Shown: positions 26,378 through 36,620, counted from the first letter of the stretch. The stretch is DNA of 64,000 nucleotides from Methanococcoides alaskense (GCF_031454185.1 NZ_JAVDQI010000006.1:102158-166157); one strand, 5' to 3'. A program made the numbers and translations. Notes: generated by a model from the letters alone, not told the origin.

Positions 26378-27688
26378 ATGTTCGAACATGCACAGAAAGC
26401 TATTGAGCTTGCTGAAAAACTGGGTGCTGATGAAGCAGAAGTATATATTTCCTATAATCACTCTATTTCTGCAGATATAAGGAAGACCATTATTGAATCG
26501 GCAAAAGAGAATGTCAGCCAGGGTATTGGTATACGTTCGATAATCAACGGTGCGGTTGGTTTTGCAAGTACGAACAACGTAAGCCGTATCGAGGATATAG
26601 TAAATATCTCCGTTTCTTCTGCAAAAGTGAGGGACAGTGATCCTGAATGGACATCACTCCCATCAAACGCGAAATATCCTGAGGTATCAGGTACATACGA
26701 TAAAAGAATAAGTGAGATCGGACTGGATGATTGTATAGGCCTTACAGGAAAGATGATCGAAGGTGCACTATCAGTACCTGATGTTAATACTACCTCTGGA
26801 AGCTTTTCAACATCGTGCAACAAGCACCTCATTATGAATACAAATGGTGTGGAGATCGTTGATGAAGGTACGGGCGTTTCTGGTTTTGTGGATGTCATCA
26901 CTACTAAAGGAGATATCTCAACAGCTTATGATTTTGAAGTTTCGAGATCACTTGATATCGATGTTTTTGGCATAGGCGCAAGTGCTTCAAGTCTTGCCAT
27001 CAGGTCACAGAACGGTATTTCCATAGAGCCGAAGAAGACGAATGTCATTCTGCATCCGTTTGCGTTCTCCGATATTTTCGAGAACACATTCGAACCATCC
27101 ATAGATGCGGATAATATGCAAAAAGAACGCTCTTCACTAATAGGCAAGAAAGGAGAGACCATTGCTACACCGGATCTGAACATTATTGATGATGGATTGC
27201 TTGAGGGTGGAATTGATACCTCCATATCCGATGAAGAAGGAACACCATCTCAGAGGACCCCGATAATTGAAAATGGTATTTTTAAGTCGTTCCTCTATGA
27301 TAATTATACAGCAGGAAAAGATAATACCTCCAGCACAGGGAACGGGATGAGGCATTCTTATGTATCGACTCCTTCAGTGGGTCCCAGAAACCTTCTCGTG
27401 GAATATCCTTCCAGTGATGTGATCGCAGATACAGATGAAGGTGTATTCATCAATACGGTCATCGGAGCACATACGGCAAATGCGATCTCGGGAGATTTCT
27501 CGGTCGAGGCCCGAAATGCATTTACGATCAAGGATGGGCAGCTTGATAAGCCTATAAAGTCCCTGATGTTATCAGGCAATATATTCGAGATGCTGAACAA
27601 GATCACAGGTGCAGGAAGTGATGTCCGTAAAGTGGGAGGTACTGTGGTACCGTCTTTGAGAATCGCGGAAATGAGCATTGTAGGTTGA
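26378..27688 (+). CDS. tldE: TldE/PmbA-family protein
   Basis: 436-residue partner of TldD in the PmbA/TldE family. It has the family beta-rich fold (GIGIRSIINGAVGFASTNN near 47-65; C-terminal SGNIFEMLNKITGAGSD) and no HExxxH motif, as expected of the non-catalytic subunit. Its ATG lies one base after the tldD stop codon, so the two are certainly co-transcribed and probably made in equal amounts. Confidence 0.92.
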   Translation: MFEHAQKAIELAEKLGADEAEVYISYNHSISADIRKTIIESAKENVSQGIGIRSIINGAVGFASTNNVSRIEDIVNISVSSAKVRDSDPEWTSLPSNAKYPEVSGTYDKRISEIGLDDCIGLTGKMIEGALSVPDVNTTSGSFSTSCNKHLIMNTNGVEIVDEGTGVSGFVDVITTKGDISTAYDFEVSRSLDIDVFGIGASASSLAIRSQNGISIEPKKTNVILHPFAFSDIFENTFEPSIDADNMQKERSSLIGKKGETIATPDLNIIDDGLLEGGIDTSISDEEGTPSQRTPIIENGIFKSFLYDNYTAGKDNTSSTGNGMRHSYVSTPSVGPRNLLVEYPSSDVIADTDEGVFINTVIGAHTANAISGDFSVEARNAFTIKDGQLDKPIKSLMLSGNIFEMLNKITGAGSDVRKVGGTVVPSLRIAEMSIVG

Positions 27689-27814
27689 AATATATGTTGA
27701 TCACAGAAGTGTGCTTAAATACTATAGTAATCATTATATATTCATCATTACAATAATGAAATGATAACTTAAATTTTAGTTACCCGGTAATCGATATAGT
27801 TTGGTAGGGATGAT

Positions 27815-27856
27815 ATGACCAATATTGAAGATAACGAGCAAATGTTCTGCTCCTAA
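27815..27856 (+). other. Possible 13-codon upstream ORF
   Basis: ATG at 27815 to TAA at 27854-27856 encodes MTNIEDNEQMFCS and stops nine bases before the regulator ATG at 27866. Its stop overlaps the ribosome-binding site AAGGTGG of that gene. It may be a leader peptide or chance. Confidence 0.2.
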
Positions 27857-27865
27857 GGTGGTAAT

Positions 27866-28687
27866 ATGGCTGAGAATGACAGAATAAGAATACTCGTAGT
27901 CGACGATGAACCTGATAATGTCGAATTGCTTACTGCATATCTATCGTATGACTACGATATAGTTCCATCATACAGTGGGAACGAAGCTCTTCAAATACTG
28001 GAAAATTCCGATCAAGTCTATCCTGACCTTGTTTTGATGGATATCATGCTAAAAGATGGTATGGATGGAGTGGAAGCTGCTAACCAGATTCATCTCAAAT
28101 ATGACCTCCCTGTAGTCTATATCACGGCTTATGCCGATGATAATATTATGCAAAGGGCAAAGTTAACAGAGCCTTTTGGATATATACTCAAACCATTCGA
28201 GGAAAGCGAACTCCGCACGAACATAGAAATTGCACTTTATAAGCATAAGATGGAAAGTAAGCTTAAGGAAAGCCAGAAATGGCTCACTGCAATTTTGAAC
28301 AATACTGGCGATGCTATGATCGCAACTGACAAAGATGGTTTGATAAAATTCATCAATCCCTTTGCAGAAGCACTTCTCGGTAGGAAACAGATCGATGCCC
28401 TTGGTATGCCGCTGAATAATGTTTTTTGTGTCGAAAGTGAGGAAACCGGAGTTATTGTAGCTGATCCTGTGGAGAAAGTGATCCGCGAAGGTATGTTCTA
28501 TGGACTTGCAAACGATACGCTTCTCGTTACAAAAGATAATACCAGAGTTCCTGTTGATATCATTGGTTCTCCGATAAAAGGCGAGAATGAAAATGTTATG
28601 GGAATACTGATAACTTTCTGTGATATCTCTGATCGAAAACGCATTGAGAATCTTATTTATTCAAAAGCATCAGAGTCTGGTTTTTAA
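27866..28687 (+). CDS. Response regulator with receiver and PAS domains, no output domain
   Basis: 273-residue cytoplasmic signalling protein. The N-terminal receiver domain (about 8-125) has the acidic pocket VVDDEPDN and the phosphoacceptor Asp in LVLMDIML (about 62), plus the conserved Thr/Lys (VYITAYAD, YILKPFEE). A PAS domain follows (about 137-255: LNNTGDAMIATDKDG). The protein ends just after ITFCDISDRKRIENL, exactly where a histidine kinase domain usually begins. It may work through protein contacts with a separate kinase, or may be a shortened kinase gene. An AAGGTGG ribosome-binding site is present. Confidence 0.88.
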   Translation: MAENDRIRILVVDDEPDNVELLTAYLSYDYDIVPSYSGNEALQILENSDQVYPDLVLMDIMLKDGMDGVEAANQIHLKYDLPVVYITAYADDNIMQRAKLTEPFGYILKPFEESELRTNIEIALYKHKMESKLKESQKWLTAILNNTGDAMIATDKDGLIKFINPFAEALLGRKQIDALGMPLNNVFCVESEETGVIVADPVEKVIREGMFYGLANDTLLVTKDNTRVPVDIIGSPIKGENENVMGILITFCDISDRKRIENLIYSKASESGF

Positions 28688-28707
28688 TTTTAGTTATAAG
28701 ATATGCC

Positions 28708-28735
28708 AAAAGGGATCCATATCCCTTTTTATTTT
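28708..28735. terminator. Bidirectional terminator between the REC-PAS and subtilase genes
   Basis: AAAAGGGAT (28708-28716) pairs with ATCCCTTTT (28721-28729) around a four-base loop, with T-rich sequence following on the plus strand (TTTTTATTTTT). The convergent genes end on both sides. Confidence 0.7.
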
Positions 28736-28747
28736 TCGGCAATTTTA

Positions 28748-31700
28748 TTACTTTCTATCTTTTTTATCCACATTTGAGAGAATGCCGGATTCTTCCAATT
28801 TCTTTATTTTTGCAGACACATCTGACCTTGTAATCTCTACTTTTGGAATAAGTGTTTCAGTTGCTGAGCGATTTGCAATTGGTGATCTCCCTCTGCCATT
28901 TCCTACATCATTGATGTTTTCAGCTTTCATTTCTTCGATTAAGGCTGATACCTTTGCTCTTGTTTCGATGTGATAGCCTCTTTTTATTGCAACATAGGAA
29001 AGCGAGATCAGAATGAGGAGTGGTATTGCAAATAAGAGGAATCTAACAGAGGATCCTGACAAAGTACCTTCTATGTCATCTGAAACTTCAAGGGATGGGG
29101 AGGCTTTGCTTGCATCGGATGCAACATTTCCTTCAGTTAAAGAAGAAGCTTGAGTATCTGTAATGTCTGTTCCTTTTTGAACAGGTTCGATTATTGCAAA
29201 TGGAGAAAATATTTCTCCAGAAGGTGTAGCTTCGTAATAGACATATGTTTCATCTTCACCTCTTTTTTCGGTAGGCAAAATATCCCATTTCTTATTTTTA
29301 AATACGCTCATCTTTACTGAAAATTCAGGTACACTGTTCTCTTTAAGCCAAGTTTTCTCTACTCTGAAACCAATGGATGAATCAGTAACCCTTTTTTCAA
29401 ATCCGAAATCTCCTAACCAGATATTGGTATTTTTATATACCCTTCCTTCTGGTGGTTTGGAAACAAGACTTGAGGTTGTATTAAGTGATTCGACTATTGC
29501 CTTAACATTACCAACGTTCAGATCAGCTGTTACATTGATGTAAGTAATATCTATCATTTCATTGGTAAATGTGAAGCTTTTTTCTATATCTTTAATGATA
29601 TGCATGCTTGTAACAGCTTTTTCTATGATATTCTCATAACTCTCACTGGTGACACTGCTTCCACCTCCACCTCCGCCTGAGCTGCTCGAACTGGTTGTAT
29701 CAGTAGTAGGTGTTGATACTGTGATGAAGTTTGAAATAGAGGTAAAGTTGTCATATTTAGCATTGCTAACATTCAGAGATACGCTATAAGTTCCTGCAGC
29801 TAGATATGTATGGGATGGATGGCGGTCTGCTGAAGTATTACCATCACCAAAGTTCCAGAACCATTTGGTAGCGTTTATGGATCTATCCGTGAAGGATACT
29901 GGTAGTGGGTAGCTTCCGGTCATTGGAGTCGCTACAAAACTGGCTATTGGCTTTGAAAGAGCAATGACTGTTATGTAATTTTCTATGAGAATGTAGTCTG
30001 TGCCATCATCATTGGACACGTTCAATGAAACGTTGTAAGTACCTGGAATTGTATATGTATGAACTGGACCAATTTCGATTGAAGTGTTACCATCTCCAAA
30101 GTCCCATTCTATATCTTTTGCATTTGAAGAGTTATCTTCAAATTTAACCGAAAGTGGTTCTGTACCACTAGTTACGTTGGATGTAAAATCTGCAACTGGG
30201 GGTATGGGTGCTATCACATTAATGAAATTAGTCTTGATGGCAATATCGCTATATCCATCGTTGGACACTGCCAAGCTAACCTCATATCTACCTGAGATTG
30301 AATAAGTGTGTATAGGATTTTTTACAAAGGACCAATTACCATCTCCAAAATTCCACGCCCATGTTTCAGCCACTGTAGATGTATCAGTGAATTGTACAAC
30401 CAATGGCATTTTGCCTTCTCTTTTATCAGCCGTGAAATTTGCATTTGGAGGATTTTTAGTAGTTGCTGTATCTTTTGTCCACGATGAATTTATATTGCCT
30501 ACAATGTCCACTGTTTTAGTACTGAACTCATAGATTGTGTTGGTAGTTAGTCCGGTAACATTATAGAATGTTGTATCCTTTGACACATTAGCTATGAATC
30601 CATTGTTAACATAAATTGTCGTATGATTAAAATCGTCATCTAATGGATTGGTCCATGTCCAGGCGATCCATGTGGGTCCTCTGGCAAATTCTGATAGGTT
30701 GGTTACACTGGCTGGAGGGAGGGTGTTCATTGTGCTGGCACTATCATTTATCCAGGTCAAATTTATATTTCCGACATTGTCCACAGTATGTGTACTGATA
30801 ATATGGCCTGTATTGTCGATAAATCCTGTAGCATTGTACGCTGTGCCGGTCACATTTGCTTTAAACACTCCATCCATATAGATCATTGTGTGGCTGAAGT
30901 CACTATCAAGTGGGTTAGTCCACGTCCAGTTGATCCATGTAGGTCCGGTGGTATATTCTGATAGGCTGGATATGCTGAAGGGTGCAATTTCATCAGGGGC
31001 AACAATTGTATTTGCTGTATCATTTGTCCACGATAAATTGATATTGCCAGTCAGGTCAACTGTTTTAGTACTGAACCCATATGTTGTGTTGGCAGTAAGT
31101 CCTGTTACATTATAGAAATTGGTCGTGTTAGATACGTTTGTCTTGAACATATTGTCAAGGTAGAGCATCGTATGATTGAAATCAGGGTCAATTGGATTGC
31201 TCCATGTCCAGTTTATCCATGTTGTTCCCCTGTCTGATGTAGCAAGATCAGTTACACTGAGTGGTGCGATCTCATCATTACTAAAAGGGCCGGATAAAAC
31301 AATCGCAAATGGTTGTGATCCATTAGGTACATTTGTACCATTTACTGTTACTGTGTACCATCCAGTTGAAGGGGATGAAAGTTCTACTTGTTCAACGTTG
31401 TTTGTATCATCTCCACCATTCCCTAAATAAGTGCCATCAGGACCGGTGACCACCATATCAAGATCGTTGACAAGATTCTTACCAACAAACGTTGCAGATG
31501 GTTTATCAGTCCATACTAAAGTGACCTTCAAAGGATGTGAGCTGTTATTAAGATGATAGCTTACATTCCACGAATCAGCCACATTCAGACTGATGTTATC
31601 ATGGAATTGTACCTTTTGAGGCGATGTTGGGAAGAGTGATTTTTCCACATCCATCCGCCCCCATCCCTGTGAATTGGTCGACTGAGTTGTATTAGCTGCA

Positions 31701-33265
31701 CCATTAATTAATGTTGCTTTCAGTAAGGCTGCAGTTGGGTAGATCGACTCATTATCAACATAATATTGCCTTACAAGAGCTGCGGTTCCGGCCGTTAAAG
31801 GAGTTGCCATACTTGTGCCACTGTTATTTGCATAATAAGCATTTACAACACCCAATGAGTAGCTGGCACTGGGCATGCTCGATCTTGTAGAAATGATATA
31901 TGTACCAGGTGCAACAATATCCGGCTTTATCCTTCCGTCATCAGTAGGTCCTTTACTGCTGAAGGATGCAATGTCATTGATGTTATCAGCTATTGGTCCC
32001 AGAGCAGGACGATAGTTTTCGGAAGCACCCACTGTGAGTGCATTTTTTGCAGTTCCAGGTGGAGTGCATGTTCCGGAAGATCCTCCTTCATTTCCTGCAG
32101 CAAATAATATCAGAAAATCAGGATTTTTCCACATAAAGTCATCAACATATTGAGATTGTGAAGTATAATTACCATAATCTGCTGAACTGTCACTACCCCA
32201 GCTATCGCTGTGAATCCGTGCACCATCATCATATGCTTGCTGGAAGACCAATGTCAGATTTACAGGGAAATAAAGCCCTCCATTCGTAAAAGGACCGGGG
32301 CCATCATATTGCATTGATTGAAATACAAGCTGTGCTTTTGGTGCCATTCCTGCATACAGACCACTTGAGAGGGAGCCATTCCCCAGAACCGAACCTGCAA
32401 CATGAGTTCCATGACCATGGTTATCTTCTCCCCCACTGTCATTGTAGCTATCCCACCATGAATGAATGGAAACAATGCGTCCTTCAAAGTCGTCATGCAT
32501 AGAGGCATTATTAAATCCGGAATCCAAGCCAGAATCTGCAACTGCCACGATTTGTCCGCTTCCCGTTAACCCATGTGTATTGCGTACATAGGAAACATTA
32601 GTAACATTGGCAGCAATATCGTTTAATAGAACAGGCTGAGAGTATTGTTCAATCCAGCTTACACCATTCAAAGATGCAATAGCAGAAACTTTCGTATTCG
32701 CGATAATAATTCTAATATGATCACCGGAATCGTCAACAATTTCACCACCAAGATTGCTGATTTCATTTAATATTCGATCACTTTCATTTTCATCAAAGAG
32801 TATCACAACCACGTCTACCTGGCTGGATTTTTCAGAAATTAAAGAGAGACCTGGGTTAATTCGGTAAGATGTATCGTAATATCCAATCCATTGAACGGAA
32901 TCTATAGTTTCAACTTCTGCTTTTACTGAAGTGTTCATTCGTATGATAAAAGCATTGTTCGGAACATAACTGAAAAGAGTAGCTCCTGTCCTGCTCACAT
33001 CTCTTTTCCACTCTTCAAGGATAGATCCTTTGAACTGAACAATATAGTAGTCTTCTGTTTCATTGGATGGCGATTCAATTGAACTGATGCTTGAAGGCGA
33101 ATGTGAAGACGAAGGTAGTGTATCTGTACTGAATTGTGCATTCTTAAGTAAGATATGATCTCCACTGGAATGTTCTTGCAAAGATACATCTAATGCCAAT
33201 GCCGAAACTGAAAGCATTGCTGTAATTAACGTAACGATTATAATTTTTATGATCATGCCAGACAA
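28748..33265 (-). CDS. Membrane-anchored subtilisin-like serine protease with PKD repeats
   Basis: 1505-residue exported S8 protease. Signal peptide 1-24; propeptide region to about 205; catalytic domain with Asp244 (VADSGLD), His285 (HGHGTHVAG) and Ser near 484 (SGTSMATP). Then four fibronectin-like repeats of the WINWTWTNP type (about 670-985), three PKD domains (WAWNFGDGN-type cores, about 985-1240), a Ser/Gly linker and a PGF-pre-PGF domain (about 1255-1400). Instead of a PGF-CTERM sorting signal it ends in a transmembrane helix (about 1406-1427) and a charged cytoplasmic tail of about 75 residues, whose end (VEITRSDVSAKIKKLEESGI) looks helical. The intact triad predicts activity outside the cell. 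Confidence 0.9.
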   Translation of the reverse strand: MSGMIIKIIIVTLITAMLSVSALALDVSLQEHSSGDHILLKNAQFSTDTLPSSSHSPSSISSIESPSNETEDYYIVQFKGSILEEWKRDVSRTGATLFSYVPNNAFIIRMNTSVKAEVETIDSVQWIGYYDTSYRINPGLSLISEKSSQVDVVVILFDENESDRILNEISNLGGEIVDDSGDHIRIIIANTKVSAIASLNGVSWIEQYSQPVLLNDIAANVTNVSYVRNTHGLTGSGQIVAVADSGLDSGFNNASMHDDFEGRIVSIHSWWDSYNDSGGEDNHGHGTHVAGSVLGNGSLSSGLYAGMAPKAQLVFQSMQYDGPGPFTNGGLYFPVNLTLVFQQAYDDGARIHSDSWGSDSSADYGNYTSQSQYVDDFMWKNPDFLILFAAGNEGGSSGTCTPPGTAKNALTVGASENYRPALGPIADNINDIASFSSKGPTDDGRIKPDIVAPGTYIISTRSSMPSASYSLGVVNAYYANNSGTSMATPLTAGTAALVRQYYVDNESIYPTAALLKATLINGAANTTQSTNSQGWGRMDVEKSLFPTSPQKVQFHDNISLNVADSWNVSYHLNNSSHPLKVTLVWTDKPSATFVGKNLVNDLDMVVTGPDGTYLGNGGDDTNNVEQVELSSPSTGWYTVTVNGTNVPNGSQPFAIVLSGPFSNDEIAPLSVTDLATSDRGTTWINWTWSNPIDPDFNHTMLYLDNMFKTNVSNTTNFYNVTGLTANTTYGFSTKTVDLTGNINLSWTNDTANTIVAPDEIAPFSISSLSEYTTGPTWINWTWTNPLDSDFSHTMIYMDGVFKANVTGTAYNATGFIDNTGHIISTHTVDNVGNINLTWINDSASTMNTLPPASVTNLSEFARGPTWIAWTWTNPLDDDFNHTTIYVNNGFIANVSKDTTFYNVTGLTTNTIYEFSTKTVDIVGNINSSWTKDTATTKNPPNANFTADKREGKMPLVVQFTDTSTVAETWAWNFGDGNWSFVKNPIHTYSISGRYEVSLAVSNDGYSDIAIKTNFINVIAPIPPVADFTSNVTSGTEPLSVKFEDNSSNAKDIEWDFGDGNTSIEIGPVHTYTIPGTYNVSLNVSNDDGTDYILIENYITVIALSKPIASFVATPMTGSYPLPVSFTDRSINATKWFWNFGDGNTSADRHPSHTYLAAGTYSVSLNVSNAKYDNFTSISNFITVSTPTTDTTSSSSSGGGGGGSSVTSESYENIIEKAVTSMHIIKDIEKSFTFTNEMIDITYINVTADLNVGNVKAIVESLNTTSSLVSKPPEGRVYKNTNIWLGDFGFEKRVTDSSIGFRVEKTWLKENSVPEFSVKMSVFKNKKWDILPTEKRGEDETYVYYEATPSGEIFSPFAIIEPVQKGTDITDTQASSLTEGNVASDASKASPSLEVSDDIEGTLSGSSVRFLLFAIPLLILISLSYVAIKRGYHIETRAKVSALIEEMKAENINDVGNGRGRSPIANRSATETLIPKVEITRSDVSAKIKKLEESGILSNVDKKDRK

Positions 33266-33570
33266 ATTAACACCACTTTTTCAGCCTTCAAACCTTTTCA
33301 CACATATAATTTGAAGTTTTTTCTATATTATCAAAAATCAGTCTTCTTAGCTAATTACTTATATAGTCAATAGCTTATATATAACTTACTATAAAAATAT
33401 ATACAGATGATTATACTCATGATGATGTAGTATGCATTAATTTATATACTTCTTCACAAATTTATACAATTTGTCTTAAGTAATCAAAAATTCTCATCTT
33501 TATTTGTGTTCATTGAGCTTTTAAAACAAAACCAAAAAGAATATTACATGACAGATACACATGAATAGTT

Positions 33571-36234
33571 ATGAGTGGGGAAGTGAAATGGCAGCATGTA
33601 CCTGTGGATGAGGTTCTTGCATTACTTGAGACCGATAGAGAGGGACTTACTGCCGAAGAGGCACAACTTCGTCTTTCAAAATATGGTTTTAATGAGGTCG
33701 AACTAAAGAAAAAGGAAAGTTCTATCCATCGTTTTGCAAGGCAGTTCGCAAGCCCTCTTATCTATGTTCTGCTTCTGGCAGCACTTGTCACTTTTTTGCT
33801 CCGGGAGTATGCTGATACGAGTGTAATACTCGGAGTGGTTCTCGCAAATGGTGTCATCGGATTTATTCAGGAAAGAAAAGCAGAAAATGCCCTTGAATCC
33901 CTTGCAAAGATGCTGGTCCCTGAGACAAGTATACTAAGGGAAGGGCAAAGACTGATAGTGCCCAGCAGGGAACTCGTAGTGGGTGATGTCGTTCTAATGG
34001 ACACAGGAGACCGAATTCCTGCTGACCTTCGACTTATACATAAAAAAAATCTTCACATCGATGAATCAATGCTTACCGGAGAATCCACAGCTGTTGAGAA
34101 ATATACAGATGCTATTGAAACTAAGAACCTACCACTTGCCGAACGAAAAAATATCGCTTTTGCAGGCACACTTGTAACTCAGGGAAACGGCATAGGTGTT
34201 GTAATAGCAACTGCTTCTGACAGTGAGATCGGAAAGATCTCGGAGCTGATAAAAAAGACAAAAAAGCTCTCCACGCCTCTTGTAAGAACGATAGACAATA
34301 TGGGCAAAAACCTTGCTTTCGTAATTATTTTGGTTGCGATACTGACATTTGTAATTGGTAAGCTTCAGGGACTTGATAATCTTGATCTCTTTTTTGCTTC
34401 TGTGAGCCTGGCAGTAGCAGCAATTCCAGAGGGATTGCCCGCACTCATCACGATCACACTCGCTATTGGAATAAAAAAGATGGCAGACCGAAATGCCATT
34501 ATTCGTGCAATGCCAGCTGTCGAAAGTCTTGGATCAGCAACGGTGATCTGTTCGGATAAGACAGGTACACTCACAAAGAACGAGATGACCGTCCGGAAGA
34601 TATACACGGATGAAGGTATGTTCAGTGTTACTGGTCTCGGATATGAGCCAGAGGGTGATATCGAACTTAATGGGAAGAAAATAGATCCCTTTGATCATCG
34701 GGCATTGCTTGGAACATTAAAAGCAGGTGCACTTTGTAATGATGCTTATCTGCGTGAAGAGGGAGGTATTGACGGCGATCCTACTGAAGGAGCACTTCTG
34801 GTTTCAGCATCCAAGGCTGATAAGTTCTATATTCCCAGGATCGATGAGATCCCTTTTGAATCCGAAAAAAGGTTCATGGCAACACTTCATCAGGATGATG
34901 CTGGAAACTCGTGGGTATATGTAAAAGGTTCTCCTGAGATCATCACCAAACTTTCCAGTATGCAATTCAATGGAAAGGACTTCTCAAGGATGGATTCTGA
35001 AAAGATACTTCTTGTTGCCGAAGACATGGCATCTGAAGGTCTTAGGGTCATTGCAACTTCATATCGGAAGCTTGAAAGAGGGAAGACCGAACTTGAAGAT
35101 GCTGATATTGATAAACTCATCTTCCTCGGATTGCAGGGTATGATCGATCCGCCAAGGGAAGAAGTAAAGCAGTCGATCTTCAAGTGTAATAATGCTGGTA
35201 TCAGAGTTATAATGATCACGGGAGATCATATCAAAACTGCTCACACCATTGCAAGACAGCTTGGAATACGTACAGAAGGAGCATTGTCGGGCAGTGATAT
35301 TGAAATAATGACCGATGAAGAGCTTATAAGAGTATTAAGGTCAGTCTCTGTTTTTGCAAGAACCTCTCCTGAAGATAAATCTCGGATAGTCGGGTTATTA
35401 AAGCAGGAAGGCGAAGTTGTCGCAGTTACAGGGGACGGTATCAATGATGCGCCTGCACTTGGAAATGCTGACATCGGGGTTGCAATGGGACGTTCTGGGA
35501 CCGAAGTTGCAAAAGAAGCAGCTGACATGGTCCTTGCGGATGATAATTTTTCATCCATTGTGAATGCGGTAGAAGAAGGCAGGAATGTCTATAACAAGAT
35601 ACAAAAGGTGATCCTCTGGACATTACCCACGAACGCTGCAGAAGGATTGGTGATCTTAGCTGCGGTTCTACTAGGTTTTGCAGCTCCACCACTATTGCCA
35701 TTACACATCCTGTGGATAAATACCGTAACGGCGTTGGGGCTTGGAGTTCCTATGACGGTCGAACCTATGGAGAAGGGACTCCTCAATAGACCACCAAGGC
35801 CACAAAAAGAGCCACTGCTTCTTCCAATTATCAAAAGAAGGATAATCACTGTTGCATTACTAGTGGTCACTGCTACTTTCCTGCTATACATCTTCAATAT
35901 CAATAATGGTATGGATATCAATACTTCACAGACAATAGCGTTGAATACTATCGTATTTTTCGAGATATTCTACCTTTTTAATTGCAAATCCATTTATGAG
36001 AATGTCTTTGGCCAGATGTTCTCAAATAGATATATGCTTCTTGGGATCTCTATCGTGATCGGTTTACAGATGTTCATCACTTACAACCCTACGATGAACA
36101 TTATCATGAGAACAAGTCCTATCAGGCTTATTGATTGGGTTGTGATAATAATAATTGCAAGTTCCATCTTCTTTTTGATAGAACTGGAAAAATTCATACA
36201 GAAAAATAGGGATAAGAAACAAATCAAGAAATAA
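33571..36234 (+). CDS. Cation-transporting P-type ATPase (P2A/SERCA-like)
   Basis: 887-residue type II P-type ATPase, probably pumping Ca2+ or another cation out of the cell. An N-terminal cation-ATPase domain is followed by the TGES actuator motif (LTGESTA), the transport-site helix AAIPEGLPAL (Glu of TM4), phosphorylation site DKTGTLT (Asp329) and hinge GDGINDAPAL. TM5-TM6 follow, and a C-terminal cation-ATPase domain supplies the remaining helices. The PEGLP motif and overall length fit the SERCA/PMR1-like group. No operon partner. The divergent gap 33266-33570 is AT-rich with several TATA-like runs. Confidence 0.92.
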   Translation: MSGEVKWQHVPVDEVLALLETDREGLTAEEAQLRLSKYGFNEVELKKKESSIHRFARQFASPLIYVLLLAALVTFLLREYADTSVILGVVLANGVIGFIQERKAENALESLAKMLVPETSILREGQRLIVPSRELVVGDVVLMDTGDRIPADLRLIHKKNLHIDESMLTGESTAVEKYTDAIETKNLPLAERKNIAFAGTLVTQGNGIGVVIATASDSEIGKISELIKKTKKLSTPLVRTIDNMGKNLAFVIILVAILTFVIGKLQGLDNLDLFFASVSLAVAAIPEGLPALITITLAIGIKKMADRNAIIRAMPAVESLGSATVICSDKTGTLTKNEMTVRKIYTDEGMFSVTGLGYEPEGDIELNGKKIDPFDHRALLGTLKAGALCNDAYLREEGGIDGDPTEGALLVSASKADKFYIPRIDEIPFESEKRFMATLHQDDAGNSWVYVKGSPEIITKLSSMQFNGKDFSRMDSEKILLVAEDMASEGLRVIATSYRKLERGKTELEDADIDKLIFLGLQGMIDPPREEVKQSIFKCNNAGIRVIMITGDHIKTAHTIARQLGIRTEGALSGSDIEIMTDEELIRVLRSVSVFARTSPEDKSRIVGLLKQEGEVVAVTGDGINDAPALGNADIGVAMGRSGTEVAKEAADMVLADDNFSSIVNAVEEGRNVYNKIQKVILWTLPTNAAEGLVILAAVLLGFAAPPLLPLHILWINTVTALGLGVPMTVEPMEKGLLNRPPRPQKEPLLLPIIKRRIITVALLVVTATFLLYIFNINNGMDINTSQTIALNTIVFFEIFYLFNCKSIYENVFGQMFSNRYMLLGISIVIGLQMFITYNPTMNIIMRTSPIRLIDWVVIIIIASSIFFLIELEKFIQKNRDKKQIKK

Positions 36235-36242
36235 TGAAATGA

Positions 36243-36260
36243 GAGGGTTGTCTGACCCTC
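36243..36260 (+). terminator. Short hairpin after the P-type ATPase gene
   Basis: GAGGGT pairs with ACCCTC around six bases, eight bases after the stop codon. No T-run, so termination is only possible. Confidence 0.35.
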
Positions 36261-36299
36261 AATCCTCATCACCACAGCAGCTACAGGAAATATTTCCTT

Positions 36300-36590
36300 T
36301 CATGATCCTTTCCAGTCTCCCAGGACATCATGTGTCCAACAATCATCCGCCCCTGCTGCCTCCCTCATAACAAGAGCGAAAATGTAGAATAATTCTTTAG
36401 CTGTAGCTCCCGCTTCCAGAGCATCTTTAAAGTGCTTTAGGACACATGGTTTTTACCTTGCTTTGTTGGAAAGGGCAAAACAGATGAACTGGTATGTTTT
36501 CTCATCTATCGTTCGATTTTCAGCATACAAATTATCGATCTCATCCAGCTTTTCCGTAAATTCCGGGAAAAATTCTTCTAACATTCTCAT
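36300..36590 (-). pseudogene. AhpD/carboxymuconolactone decarboxylase-like gene with a nonsense codon
   Basis: The minus-strand frame from ATG at 36590 reads MRMLEEFFPEFTEKLDEID and FICFALSNKAR, then an in-frame TAA (36453-36455), then KPCVLKHFKDALEAGATAKEL and a normal end at 36300. The two halves together make one AhpD-like domain of about 96 residues with the CxxxH active-site region just after the stop. The TAA sits where relatives have a small residue such as Ser, so a single TCA-to-TAA change explains it. TAA is not the pyrrolysine codon (TAG), so read-through is unlikely. Confidence 0.7.
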
Positions 36591-36620
36591 TTCGATCCAC
36601 ATCCATACATTTTTGCATTA

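Noticed and set aside
30306..31430. Plus-strand frames opposite the subtilase repeats
   Set aside because: They repeat with the period of the fibronectin-like modules and are antisense shadows.
36453..36455. Pyrrolysine-type read-through of the AhpD-like gene
   Set aside because: The codon is TAA; pyrrolysine uses TAG.
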